Shown here piece after piece: positions 5,293-10,787 of a DNA stretch of 33,330 nucleotides (the first letter of the stretch is position 1; every line of letters starts with the position of its first letter). The DNA is taken from the IMG/VR virus record IMGVR_UViG_3300030118_001028, positions 1 to 33,330 of that record, one strand, 5' to 3'. The stretch is from a virus. The notes beneath the pieces were generated by a model, which saw only the letters and a program-made list of their open reading frames with translations, searched no databases and was not told the origin of the DNA. The translations under genes and the position numbers were made by a program.

Positions 5293-6463
5293 ATCACATT
5301 GGGAATCTTTGTTGCAGTTCTGCCGCAGTGAAGCACAAGAAAGAAATGTCAAAGCAATCTTAGAACACGGATCGATTGTTAACGCAGCAAAAGCTTTAGG
5401 TCTTAATCGTAGAACTGTTGGTAAGTCAATAAAGATCGTGGAGAAATATGCGGCTTCTCAAGGTATAAGTGTTGATCGAGATTTAACGAGGCAGACCGCA
5501 GAAGGATACTATGCAAAGAGAATAAGCACCGCATATAAAGATGATGGTTCTGTTGCTTTGCAATGGGTGATTCAAGAGCCAGAAAGAAGGAGCATAGAGG
5601 AAAAAATAAATGCGTTGTTAGAGGGAATACAAGATGACATCAGAGGAGTAAAAGACCCTGTCCCCTTTGAGTCACAATCTGATAATAATTATTTAGCGAT
5701 GTATATACTAGGTGATCATCATTTTGGCATGTTGGCAGACAGCGAAACAAAATTAGATGATTCAGACTGGGACGTAAAAATAGCAACGAAAGTTATTATT
5801 GCGGCTGTAGAGAAATTGACAAATCGAGTGAACAACGCTTCGGTTGGTGTTCTTCTTAACGTGGGAGATTTTTTTCATAACAATGACAGCACTAATTTGA
5901 CAGCGAGTGGTAATAGATTAGATGTTGACACTCGCATTGGTAAAACATTTAAACTTGCAGGAAGACTATTTCAAATACTGATCGAAGCAATGCTACGTGT
6001 TCACAAACAAGTTTTGATAATTAATGTGAGAGGAAATCATGACTTTGACATGGCTTGTCATTTAAGCAGTTGTTTAGAGCTTATTTATGAAAAAGAACCC
6101 AGAGTAACAATATTGCCTAACTATTCAATGTTTCTTCATTATGAATGGGGTAATAATCTTTTTGTTTTTCATCATGGTCATCGTGTTAAACATGAACAGA
6201 TTTTACAAACGGTTGTGAAACACTTAGACAAAGAATGGTCGCAGTGTAAAAATAGATATTGTCACTTAGGACATATTCATCATCAATTAAAAAGAGAAGT
6301 ATCCTCGATGCACTTTGAACATTGGGGTTCACTTGTCGCAACGGATCAATGGCACGATGATCAAGGTTATGGAGCAGAGAGATCGATGAGCGCAGTCATT
6401 TATCATAAACAACATGGAGAAGATAGTCGCGTCAAAATTACGATGGATCAATTACGTGTCTGA
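5285..6463 (+). CDS. calcineurin-like metallophosphoesterase with N-terminal HTH
   Basis: This 392-residue protein overlaps the NinB-like stop by 8 bases. Residues about 8-55 contain an HTH (I-V-N-A-A-K-A-L-G-L-N-R-R-T-V-G-K-S-I-K). Residues 140-360 hold the full set of two-metal phosphoesterase motifs: G-D-H-H (143-146), G-D-F-F-H (194-198), G-N-H-D (250-253), H-H-G-H (296-299) and G-H-I-H-H (329-333). All metal ligands appear present, so it should be an active nuclease or phosphatase acting on DNA or RNA ends. The DNA-binding domain and the recombination neighbours argue for a DNA substrate; an exact reaction cannot be read from sequence. Confidence 0.85.
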   Translation: MSRSHWESLLQFCRSEAQERNVKAILEHGSIVNAAKALGLNRRTVGKSIKIVEKYAASQGISVDRDLTRQTAEGYYAKRISTAYKDDGSVALQWVIQEPERRSIEEKINALLEGIQDDIRGVKDPVPFESQSDNNYLAMYILGDHHFGMLADSETKLDDSDWDVKIATKVIIAAVEKLTNRVNNASVGVLLNVGDFFHNNDSTNLTASGNRLDVDTRIGKTFKLAGRLFQILIEAMLRVHKQVLIINVRGNHDFDMACHLSSCLELIYEKEPRVTILPNYSMFLHYEWGNNLFVFHHGHRVKHEQILQTVVKHLDKEWSQCKNRYCHLGHIHHQLKREVSSMHFEHWGSLVATDQWHDDQGYGAERSMSAVIYHKQHGEDSRVKITMDQLRV

Positions 6464-6491
6464 CATTAGATATTTACACGAGGGCTTGCAC

Positions 6492-6635
6492 ATGATTAAG
6501 CGACAATATTGCGTTTGTGGCAATACCTTGGAATATTGGCTAAATGAAAAAGAAGAAGCTTTCGCAGTGTGTTCAAAATGCGATGTAAAAACACCAGACA
6601 TTATGATAGTGAAGGATCGAACATGCAATCATTAA
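6492..6635 (+). CDS. small zinc-ribbon protein
   Basis: I use ATG 6492 because GAGGG at 6480-6484 sits 7 bases upstream; the longer frame from 6414 would overlap the phosphoesterase gene by 50 bases. The 47-residue product has C7-x-C9-G and C27-x-x-C30, enough for one zinc site in a ribbon, followed by a short strand (PDIMIVKD). It overlaps the next gene by 13 bases. The function is unknown; such tiny ribbons often bind nucleic acid or partner proteins. Confidence 0.6.
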   Translation: MIKRQYCVCGNTLEYWLNEKEEAFAVCSKCDVKTPDIMIVKDRTCNH

Positions 6636-6862
6636 AAAGACAGGTGGGTGGCGATCATTACAAAAATTTAGTGATGCAGCCAGTTCAGTATATACAAGCA
6701 AACAAGTTAGGATTCTGTGAGGGGTCAATAATAAAGTATGCGACTCGGTGGCGAGAAAAAGGCGGTATTAGAGATCTAGAAAAAATCAAACATTTCTGCG
6801 ATATATTAATTGAAGATGAAAAAGCGGAACAAGAAATCATTGACAATCGCACAAGAAGTTGA
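6623..6862 (+). CDS. DUF3310 (SaV-like) nucleotide-metabolism-associated protein
   Basis: The start is ATG 6623, with AAGGA 6 bases upstream. The 79-residue protein has the complete family signature: V-G-G-D-H-Y (8-13), M-Q-P-V-Q-Y-I-Q-A-N-x-L-G-F-C-E-G-S-I-I-K-Y-A-T-R-W-R-x-K-G-G-x-x-D-L-x-K-I-K-H (18-57). DUF3310 proteins are widespread in phages and are often found near nucleotide or DNA metabolism genes; they are structurally related to all-alpha NTP pyrophosphatases by prediction, but the biochemical role is not established. The gene overlaps the NinG-like frame downstream. Confidence 0.85.
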   Translation: MQSLKRQVGGDHYKNLVMQPVQYIQANKLGFCEGSIIKYATRWREKGGIRDLEKIKHFCDILIEDEKAEQEIIDNRTRS

Positions 6863-7247
6863 AAAGGCTGCGGTACTTCTACAAAAACTAGTGAGAATGA
6901 AAGCATCTGACGATAACGGTTATTGTCAGTGTGTATCTTGTAAACGCATTGCACATTACAAAACTATGGACGGTGGACATTACTTCTCAAGACGTCACAC
7001 CAGACTTAAACTCTATGAAGAACAAATACATCCTCAATGCAAGAGATGTAACATGATGATGTCAGATCCTATGGTACAAGATGCGTATCGAGAGTACATG
7101 ATTGACATGTATGGGGAAAAAAGGGTGAAAGCATTAAAAAAATTGTTGTATTTACCGCCAAAAAAATTTATAAGAGAGGAGGTTGTTTTATTCCAGAAAG
7201 AAGTACGGGAGAGAATAAGGCATGAAGAAAAACGCATAGGAGAGTAA
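6816..7247 (+). CDS. ninG: NinG-like Holliday-junction nuclease (HNH/zinc type)
   Basis: This 143-residue reading from ATG 6816 (TTG 6810 and TTG 6840 are alternatives; none has a strong ribosome site) overlaps the DUF3310 gene by 47 bases. Family features are C-V-S-C (39-42), D-G-G-H-Y-F-S-R-R-H-T (52-62), H-P-Q-C-K-R-C-N (72-79) and the later Y-x-x-x-M-x-x-x-Y-G-x-x-R-V-x-x-L. In lambda this protein (Rap) resolves recombination joints. The longer zinc-containing N-terminus of lambda NinG is missing, so this is a short form. Together with NinB-, ERF- and SSB-like proteins it completes a recombination set. Confidence 0.75.
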   Translation: MKKRNKKSLTIAQEVEKAAVLLQKLVRMKASDDNGYCQCVSCKRIAHYKTMDGGHYFSRRHTRLKLYEEQIHPQCKRCNMMMSDPMVQDAYREYMIDMYGEKRVKALKKLLYLPPKKFIREEVVLFQKEVRERIRHEEKRIGE

Positions 7248-7248
7248 A

Positions 7249-7545
7249 ATGGTTGATAAAAAAGTTTATAATCGTAAGGAGTTAGATGAAATCTTAGAAG
7301 TTCATCGATGTTTTTATAATTTTTTAGATGAGATAGCACAATTACAGAGTAATGAAGAACCTGTCCGTCTTTACGAAGAGGATATTGATAGACATCGAAA
7401 ATCGATGGCAGATGCAAAAAAATGGTACGATTACATCGACAAACACGTAGACGATAATGATGAAGTACACATACCAGTGACAGAACATAGTAAAGCAGTC
7501 CTTGAAGAAGTAGAGAGGTTAAGAAGAGTATGGGGTCGCAATTAA
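7249..7545 (+). CDS. unknown charged helical protein
   Basis: This 98-residue, highly charged, mostly helical protein has a strong ribosome site (AGGAG at 7238-7242) one base after the NinG-like gene ends. It contains the Y-N-R-K-E-L-D-E-I-L-E-V-H helix, a middle part rich in Asp/His, and a C-terminal helix V-L-E-E-V-E-R-L-R-R-V-W. No membrane segment or catalytic motif is visible. The next small gene starts inside its last codons (ATG 7530). I do not recognise the family. Confidence 0.65.
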   Translation: MVDKKVYNRKELDEILEVHRCFYNFLDEIAQLQSNEEPVRLYEEDIDRHRKSMADAKKWYDYIDKHVDDNDEVHIPVTEHSKAVLEEVERLRRVWGRN

Positions 7546-7676
7546 TACTTTTTATAACGACTTGGTTTTGTTTATGGGTTCTTGGCGTTTTGTTACACGG
7601 TGCGTACCTATGTGTTGAAGATGCCGAGATGCGATGGAAGCAACGACACGTTGATAAAAATACATTAAATAAGTAA
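7530..7676 (+). CDS. 48-residue membrane or secreted small protein
   Basis: ATG 7530 overlaps the end of the preceding gene by 16 bases, and the frame ends at TAA 7674-7676. The product starts MGSQLILFITTWFCLWVLGVLLHGAY, a single hydrophobic segment that could be a membrane anchor or signal peptide. A polar, charged C-terminus follows (CVEDAEMRWKQRHVDKNTLNK). It fills an otherwise empty gap between two genes in the same operon, which supports it. The function is unknown; small early membrane proteins of phages often modify the host envelope or block superinfection. Confidence 0.55.
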   Translation: MGSQLILFITTWFCLWVLGVLLHGAYLCVEDAEMRWKQRHVDKNTLNK

Positions 7677-7709
7677 AATCAAACACTTATAATGTTACAG
7701 GAAAACATT

Positions 7710-7949
7710 ATGAGTAGTTTTACTGATCGTGTCTATCAGTGTAAAAAACATGGCTGGAATGATTTACTTACGGTTGTGGATAATTTGCACACTTCATTAC
7801 ATAGTAATCCTGAAGCGGCAAGACAAATTGTAAAAGGGATGCAATCCTGGATACAAGATGTTGACACAAGACAATCTTTACTTACCCCCAATGAAGTTGA
7901 TCTGCAAAATAAAAACCCTTTAATGGATTTAGAGAAAGATCACAATTAA
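7710..7949 (+). CDS. unknown small protein
   Basis: I choose ATG 7710 because AGGA at 7699-7702 is 7 bases upstream, while the in-frame ATG 7692 has no ribosome site. The 79-residue product begins S-S-F-T-D-R-V-Y-Q-C-K-K-H-G-W-N-D-L-L-T-V-V-D-N-L. It is helical with conserved-looking Trp residues and an acidic end. No family is recognised. It is followed three bases later by a structural-type gene. Confidence 0.6.
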   Translation: MSSFTDRVYQCKKHGWNDLLTVVDNLHTSLHSNPEAARQIVKGMQSWIQDVDTRQSLLTPNEVDLQNKNPLMDLEKDHN

Positions 7950-7952
7950 ATT

Positions 7953-8594
7953 ATGGCAGTTCAAATAAGCATCAATCTTAAAGAGTATGAAGGCAAGTTA
8001 GATTTTCTTGCTAAACGTGTGTTTCCGAAATCGGCAAGTAAAACGATCAACGATATTTCTTTTAATACGATGAGATTATTAAAGGAGGACATTGATAAAT
8101 ATGTTGACGGCGGCGCAGTTCCGTATACAAAAAGTGGTATTGCTGTAGACAAATCAAATGTGCGTACGCTATCTGGATTGGTTGGGTATCTCGGTAGTCG
8201 TTTTTGGTTAAAGACAATTACATATGGTGGTGTTGTTAAACCATATGCCAAATCACAAGTTTTAATCGAACCCGTCAAGTCGATGCAAAAACTAAACAAG
8301 TACGGCAACATCGCTAGAAATACTTTAGCAAGAAAAAAAGCTAATACGGCTCTGTATTTTGTCGGAAAACCAAACAATCGAAAGGGGCAAAATAAAAGGT
8401 ACGGTCTATATCGATATTACAAAAATAAAGCACCTCGATTAGTGATTGCACTTGATAGGAAACAGAGAACACAAAAAGCTATATTCCCAGCACCAAAGAT
8501 TGCGCAAAAGTACATAAAGCAAAACTTTATGCGCCGCTTCCAAATTAGAATGAGATTTGAGATTCGCCGCATGAAAATCCCTACGGGATTCTGA
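7953..8594 (+). CDS. minor tail protein Z-like / prophage virion protein displaced into the early region
   Basis: This 213-residue basic protein follows a pattern seen in a family of (pro)phage proteins annotated as minor tail protein Z-like. An early helix has I-N-D-I-S-F-N-T-M-R-L-L-K-E-D-I (about 32-47), followed by P-Y-T (57-59). A G-N-I-A-R-N motif precedes Y-F-V-G-K-P-N-N at about 134-141. Then come G-L-Y-R-Y-Y-K-N and P-R-L-V-I-A-L-D, and F-P-A-P-K-I-A-x-K-Y-I-x-x-x-F. Such proteins are normally encoded among head-tail genes. Here it lies in the early half with no strong ribosome site. The similarity is from memory of the pattern and a virion role is inferred. Confidence 0.5.
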   Translation: MAVQISINLKEYEGKLDFLAKRVFPKSASKTINDISFNTMRLLKEDIDKYVDGGAVPYTKSGIAVDKSNVRTLSGLVGYLGSRFWLKTITYGGVVKPYAKSQVLIEPVKSMQKLNKYGNIARNTLARKKANTALYFVGKPNNRKGQNKRYGLYRYYKNKAPRLVIALDRKQRTQKAIFPAPKIAQKYIKQNFMRRFQIRMRFEIRRMKIPTGF

Positions 8595-8605
8595 TTTACT
8601 ATCCC
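8594..8605 (+). repeat. ATTTACTATCCC 12-mer shared with 2275-2286
   Basis: The 12 bases at 8594-8605 are identical to 2275-2286 in the early promoter region. Here they run into the first unit of the 39-bp tandem repeat, whose CTATCCC core recurs in every unit. Confidence 0.7.
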
Positions 8606-8791
8606 ATGGTTGTTTCTGCGAGGCATTTGAACAAAGGCTATCCCACGCGTATTTCCGCAAGCAAAAACGGTAAAGGCTATCCCACGCGTGTTTCTGCGAC
8701 AAAATTGCACAATGGCTATCCCACGGATATTTCCGCAATCAAATTGGATAACGGCTATCCCATGGCTATCCCATGGATAAATTCGGATAAA
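8597..8791 (+). repeat. five tandem 39-bp repeats with CTATCCC core
   Basis: The units start at 8597, 8636, 8675, 8714 and 8753, each exactly 39 bases. All contain CTATCCC, followed in most by a short palindrome (CCATGG or ACGCGT). The middle of each unit is T-T-T-C-y-G-C-r and the 3' third is most variable. The last unit contains a second CTATCCCATGG. The array lies between a gene end (8594) and an operator/promoter candidate (8833-8861). It could be an iteron-type protein-binding array (origin or enhancer), or the coding repeat of a small protein (next entry). Confidence 0.85.
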
Positions 8792-8824
8792 AATCGCATA
8801 AACAGGTTAAAAACTACTGTATAA
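8606..8824 (+). CDS. questionable 72-residue repeat protein across the 39-bp array
   Basis: ATG 8606 opens a frame through all repeats, giving 13-residue units such as GYPTRISASKNGK, GYPTRVSATKLHN and GYPTDISAIKLDN. Some differences between units are synonymous in this frame (TCC/TCT for Ser, GCA/GCG for Ala), which hints at protein-level selection. Against it, there is no ribosome site before the ATG, the repeat begins upstream of the start codon, and at least two minus-strand frames are also open through the array. It may be only a by-product of a DNA repeat whose unit length is divisible by three. Confidence 0.35.
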   Translation: MVVSARHLNKGYPTRISASKNGKGYPTRVSATKLHNGYPTDISAIKLDNGYPMAIPWINSDKNRINRLKTTV

Positions 8825-8832
8825 AAAAACAG

Positions 8833-8861
8833 GTTTACATTTTTGTAAATATCTATAAAGT
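8833..8861 (+). promoter_or_regulatory. operator GTTTAC-N6-GTAAAT with promoter-like boxes
   Basis: TTTACA-tttt-TGTAAA (8834-8849) is a perfect palindrome and fits the GTTTAC-N6-GTAAAC operator family (8833-8850). TTTACA may also serve as a -35 box, 16 bases from TAAAGT (8856-8861). A weaker copy GGTTAC-atttat-TAAAAC follows at 8865-8882, just before the ribosome site (GGGAG 8883-8887) of the next gene. Confidence 0.5.
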
Positions 8862-8894
8862 AGGGGTTACATTTATTAAAACGGGAGTAACAAC

Positions 8895-9227
8895 ATGAAA
8901 GGGTATATCAACAGCAGAGAGAGAGAATACACAATAGCAAAAGAACAAATTACATTTTCATTGCGTGGTAAAAATAAATATTATTACGCTTTTCAATGTG
9001 CTCAATTTGAAAAAAATATCATCAAATATGGTTATGATTCATACGCAACTAGCACAGCCGTAAAAAACGAGGGTTTGTTCTTTAATGAGTTCTCTATCAC
9101 TTTAGGTCATTACTACGGTCACGATCTAAAAAGATTTAACAGCAAACAAGAAATGCTAGGTTTTGTTATTGGTTATAACGAGTCAATTAACAATTTTGAA
9201 TACTACAATCAAATTAAAACAGCATAA
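8895..9227 (+). CDS. unknown protein under the second operator
   Basis: This 110-residue protein is the first gene after the operator at 8833-8850, with GGGAG 7 bases before ATG. It is rich in Tyr, Asn and Phe (KNKYYYAFQCAQFEKNIIKYGYDSYATST, ITLGHYYGHDLKRFNS). A beta-strand start leads into a helical end (KQEMLGFVIGYNESINNFEYY). It is not membrane-bound and has no catalytic motif that I recognise. Its separate promoter suggests a moron-like or host-takeover gene, but that is only inference. Confidence 0.65.
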   Translation: MKGYINSREREYTIAKEQITFSLRGKNKYYYAFQCAQFEKNIIKYGYDSYATSTAVKNEGLFFNEFSITLGHYYGHDLKRFNSKQEMLGFVIGYNESINNFEYYNQIKTA

Positions 9228-9240
9228 GGGGAAAAACTTG

Positions 9241-9507
9241 ATGAAAACTTTTAGCGATCTTAAAAGAAAATTTATTAAGGGGACTGAGTTAAAGTGTGTA
9301 AGGAATGATCACACTGATAAATACCTCAATGTCACTAGAAAAATAGATGTCGTTCAAACTAACGCAATATGTTTTGAGGGTGGGTCTTGGCTCTATTTTC
9401 CCAAAGCAAAATATGTAGAAATATTAGGTGATAACGCTTTTTCTTTTGTGGGTGGGGATTTTGCAAGCCAGAAAGGAAAAACAATAACCTACGAGTTTAC
9501 AGCATAA
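9241..9507 (+). CDS. unknown 88-residue protein
   Basis: I use ATG 9241, preceded by AAGGGG (9227-9232), instead of the upstream frame start at 9163, which would lie inside the previous gene. The product (KTFSDLKRKFIKGTELKCVRNDHTDKYLNVTRKIDVVQTNAICFEGGSWLYFPKAKYVEILGDN...) reads as an all-beta fold with alternating hydrophobics. The pattern K-G-T-x-L-x-C-x-x-N, then R-K-I-x-x-V-Q-T-N-A, then S-W-L-Y-F-P-K-A resembles small phage proteins of unknown function. It is followed by two hairpins. Confidence 0.65.
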   Translation: MKTFSDLKRKFIKGTELKCVRNDHTDKYLNVTRKIDVVQTNAICFEGGSWLYFPKAKYVEILGDNAFSFVGGDFASQKGKTITYEFTA

Positions 9508-9532
9508 GGCGTGAATGTAGTTAACAGCATAG

Positions 9533-9576
9533 AGAGACATTTTAAATAGTGTCTCTTGTGGTGTTAATTAAACACC
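9533..9576 (+). promoter_or_regulatory. two tandem hairpins between unknown genes
   Basis: AGAGACA/TGTCTCT (9533-9539 with 9550-9556, loop of 10) and GGTGTT/AACACC (9560-9565 with 9571-9576, loop AATTA) stand side by side in the 98-base gap before the gene at 9606. Neither has a T tract, so they look like mRNA processing or stability elements, or a leader regulating 9606, rather than terminators. Confidence 0.45.
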
Positions 9577-9605
9577 GTTAAACAATAACAAAAGGTATTG
9601 AAATC

Positions 9606-10103
9606 ATGCGAAAGATAGAAAAAGAAGCCACCCGAGCTTTTTTAAATCGGAAAACTTGGCGGAAAAACAACACCTCTACAGGGCTAGAAAATGGCAGAAG
9701 GTGGGGCTTACGCTTACATAATAATTTAATTGCAGTTTTACATGATGATGGCACGGTTGTCGTGAACAACTGCGGCTGGGAATCTCGGACAACTCAAAGC
9801 CGTTTAAATGCTTTATGCGTTGCGCTGGGTATGAGGTCAAAAGTGTGTATTAAAAACTGGATTATGTACATAGAGGATGTAGAAGGAAACCAGCAGAGAA
9901 TGGGGGGTAAATGGTGGATAATTAAACAAGGTAAGGAAACCTTGAAAGATTTGTCAACAGATATCGCCTGTTTAATTGATGACTTAGAAAGGGACGAAAA
10001 CAATATTTTTACAGTGCCACAGCTAGAGCAAGAGCTGTTAATAATCAAATCTAAAATTGATAAAATAACTGCCCGTCCGTGGCCTGCATGGAGGGTTATC
10101 TGA
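9606..10103 (+). CDS. conserved phage protein of unknown function (CGW...TT...RLNAL type)
   Basis: This 165-residue protein has the strand run G-L-R-L-H-N-N-L-I-A-V-L-H-D-D-G-T-V-V-V-N-N-C-G-W-E-S-R-T-T-Q-S-R-L-N-A-L (about 34-70). I recognise this as a recurring pattern in small hypothetical proteins of phages from aquatic and soil environments. A second strand region, V-C-I-K-N-W-I-M-Y-I-E-D, follows. A helical C-terminal part (about 110-160) seems specific to this phage. No function is established for the family. It overlaps the next gene by one base. Confidence 0.65.
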   Translation: MRKIEKEATRAFLNRKTWRKNNTSTGLENGRRWGLRLHNNLIAVLHDDGTVVVNNCGWESRTTQSRLNALCVALGMRSKVCIKNWIMYIEDVEGNQQRMGGKWWIIKQGKETLKDLSTDIACLIDDLERDENNIFTVPQLEQELLIIKSKIDKITARPWPAWRVI

Positions 10104-10273
10104 TGAATTATAAACAACTTAAGATAATAGACCAGCAGATCCGAAGAAAAGCGGCAGAAAGCGCCGCCCGATATATTGCAGTTAAGAAAATGCAAGCGAG
10201 AGTTAAACGCATAATTAAAAAAGAAATATTTGTTTTAATTTGTATTGCTTGCTTTATATGGTGGCTGTATTAA
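10103..10273 (+). CDS. 56-residue C-terminally anchored membrane protein
   Basis: ATG 10103 overlaps the previous stop (TGATG), with GGAGGG 7 bases upstream, so this start is firmer than GTG 10079. The first 40 residues are a basic amphipathic helix (KQLKIIDQQIRRKAAESAARYIAVKKMQARVKRIIKK), and the last 14 are a hydrophobic anchor (IFVLICIACFIWWLY). A tail-anchored inner-membrane protein is the natural reading. It is the last gene before the early terminator. The function is unknown. Confidence 0.6.
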   Translation: MNYKQLKIIDQQIRRKAAESAARYIAVKKMQARVKRIIKKEIFVLICIACFIWWLY

Positions 10274-10367
10274 ATGGTCGACCGCCATAATCGGCGTATT
10301 ATGTGCGGAGACTTTAATTTTTAGCCTAGCGTTATTTATTCAATAAACAATCACAAAAAACAAAATT

Positions 10368-10394
10368 AACCCCGTGCAATGCGGGGTTTTTTTT
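10368..10394 (+). terminator. rho-independent terminator ending the early region
   Basis: AACCCCG (10368-10374) pairs with CGGGGTT (10382-10388) around TGCAATG, running into eight Ts (10387-10394). This is the strongest terminator by eye in the window, and it separates the early block from the control region before the terminase genes. Confidence 0.93.
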
Positions 10395-10483
10395 GTCCAT
10401 ATAAAAATATTAAACAAATCAAAGCAGCATCACATAACACCCCCCCGTAAAAGCTCCAGAATAGCCGTTTAAGGAATTTTATA

Positions 10484-10519
10484 CGTTTACCTGTACCTAC
10501 CTATTGGTAAAAGTAAACG
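10484..10519. repeat. nested inverted repeat
   Basis: CGTTTAC (10484-10490) is the reverse complement of GTAAACG (10513-10519). Within the 22-base spacer TACC (10498-10501) pairs with GGTA (10506-10509) around TATT. The outer arms contain the same GTTTAC/GTAAAC halves as the early operators but with a wider spacing, so it may be a looped or two-site version of the same binding motif. Confidence 0.6.
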
Positions 10520-10637
10520 AGCTAATATATTATTTTTATTTGAGGCAAGAAACCGCACAGAATCGCGTCTAACGGCTTTTAATATTTTTACTGCCAATAT
10601 ATCAAAAGTTTATGTAAAGTCGCTGAGAGGCGTTTAT

Positions 10638-10724
10638 ATGGGCGTATGCAATAGGTACTGTGACAAGCTAGCGCGGCAGGGGTGCGCGGCGCGCGAAGCT
10701 TTTTTAGTGATAGAATTTCTCTAA
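10638..10724 (+). CDS. possible 28-residue leader peptide
   Basis: ATG 10638 has a good ribosome site (GAGAGG at 10625-10630, 7-base spacing) and the frame ends at TAA 10722-10724. The product, M-G-V-C-N-R-Y-C-D-K-L-A-R-Q-G-C-A-A-R-E-A-F, then L-V-I-E-F-L, contains three Cys. The GC-rich hairpin with its T run lies inside the frame, an arrangement reminiscent of leader-peptide attenuation, though it could be chance. Confidence 0.3.
   Translation: MGVCNRYCDKLARQGCAAREAFLVIEFL
10665..10705 (+). terminator. GC-rich hairpin with T tract upstream of the late promoter
   Basis: AAGCT (10665-10669) and GCGCG (10671-10675) pair with CGCGC and AGCTT (10697-10701) with a small internal mismatch, followed by Ts to 10705. 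It fits a second terminator insulating the late promoter. It also creates a sharp GC island in an AT-rich region. Confidence 0.6.
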
Positions 10725-10740
10725 ACTAATTTTGTGTGAC

Positions 10741-10769
10741 TTTACATTTTGGTTCTTTTCAACAATAAT
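10741..10769 (+). promoter_or_regulatory. strong late promoter candidate
   Basis: TTTACA (10741-10746, 5 of 6 to the sigma-70 -35 box) is 17 bases from AATAAT (10764-10769, 5 of 6 to the -10 box). A transcript would start a few bases before AGGAGAG (10779-10785) and ATG 10788. It is the best promoter match I found, and it fronts the whole packaging/structural operon. Unlike the early sites it lacks a complete GTTTAC-N6-GTAAAC palindrome. Confidence 0.65.
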
Positions 10770-10787
10770 TCGTGAATAGGAGAGATT

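Larger units (their letters stand above)
10395..10740. other. intergenic control region with no firm gene
   Basis: It holds an AT-rich stretch and a nested inverted repeat at 10484-10519 (CGTTTAC...GTAAACG outside, TACC-tatt-GGTA inside). It also holds a 28-codon frame at 10638-10724 and a GC-rich hairpin at 10665-10705 (separate entries). GC content changes abruptly around 10667-10698. Its place just before the small terminase gene makes it a candidate for a packaging or origin site, but I see no recognised cos or pac sequence. Confidence 0.6.

Noticed and set aside
8417-8738. Two minus-strand repeat ORFs through the 39-bp array
   Set aside because: A 39-base unit stays open in several frames automatically; there is no ribosome site or neighbouring minus-strand gene.
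8597-8791. CRISPR-like look of the regularly spaced GGCTATCCC units
   Set aside because: The units are contiguous with partly conserved sequence throughout; there are no unrelated spacers and no cas genes.
10274-10324. 16-codon ORF after the membrane-anchored protein
   Set aside because: It is too short, has no ribosome site, and no recognisable product.
2270-10394. Search for lysogeny genes (integrase, excisionase, CI, partition)
   Set aside because: Only a 66-residue Cro-like regulator was found; no tyrosine or serine recombinase motif or att-like repeat was seen.
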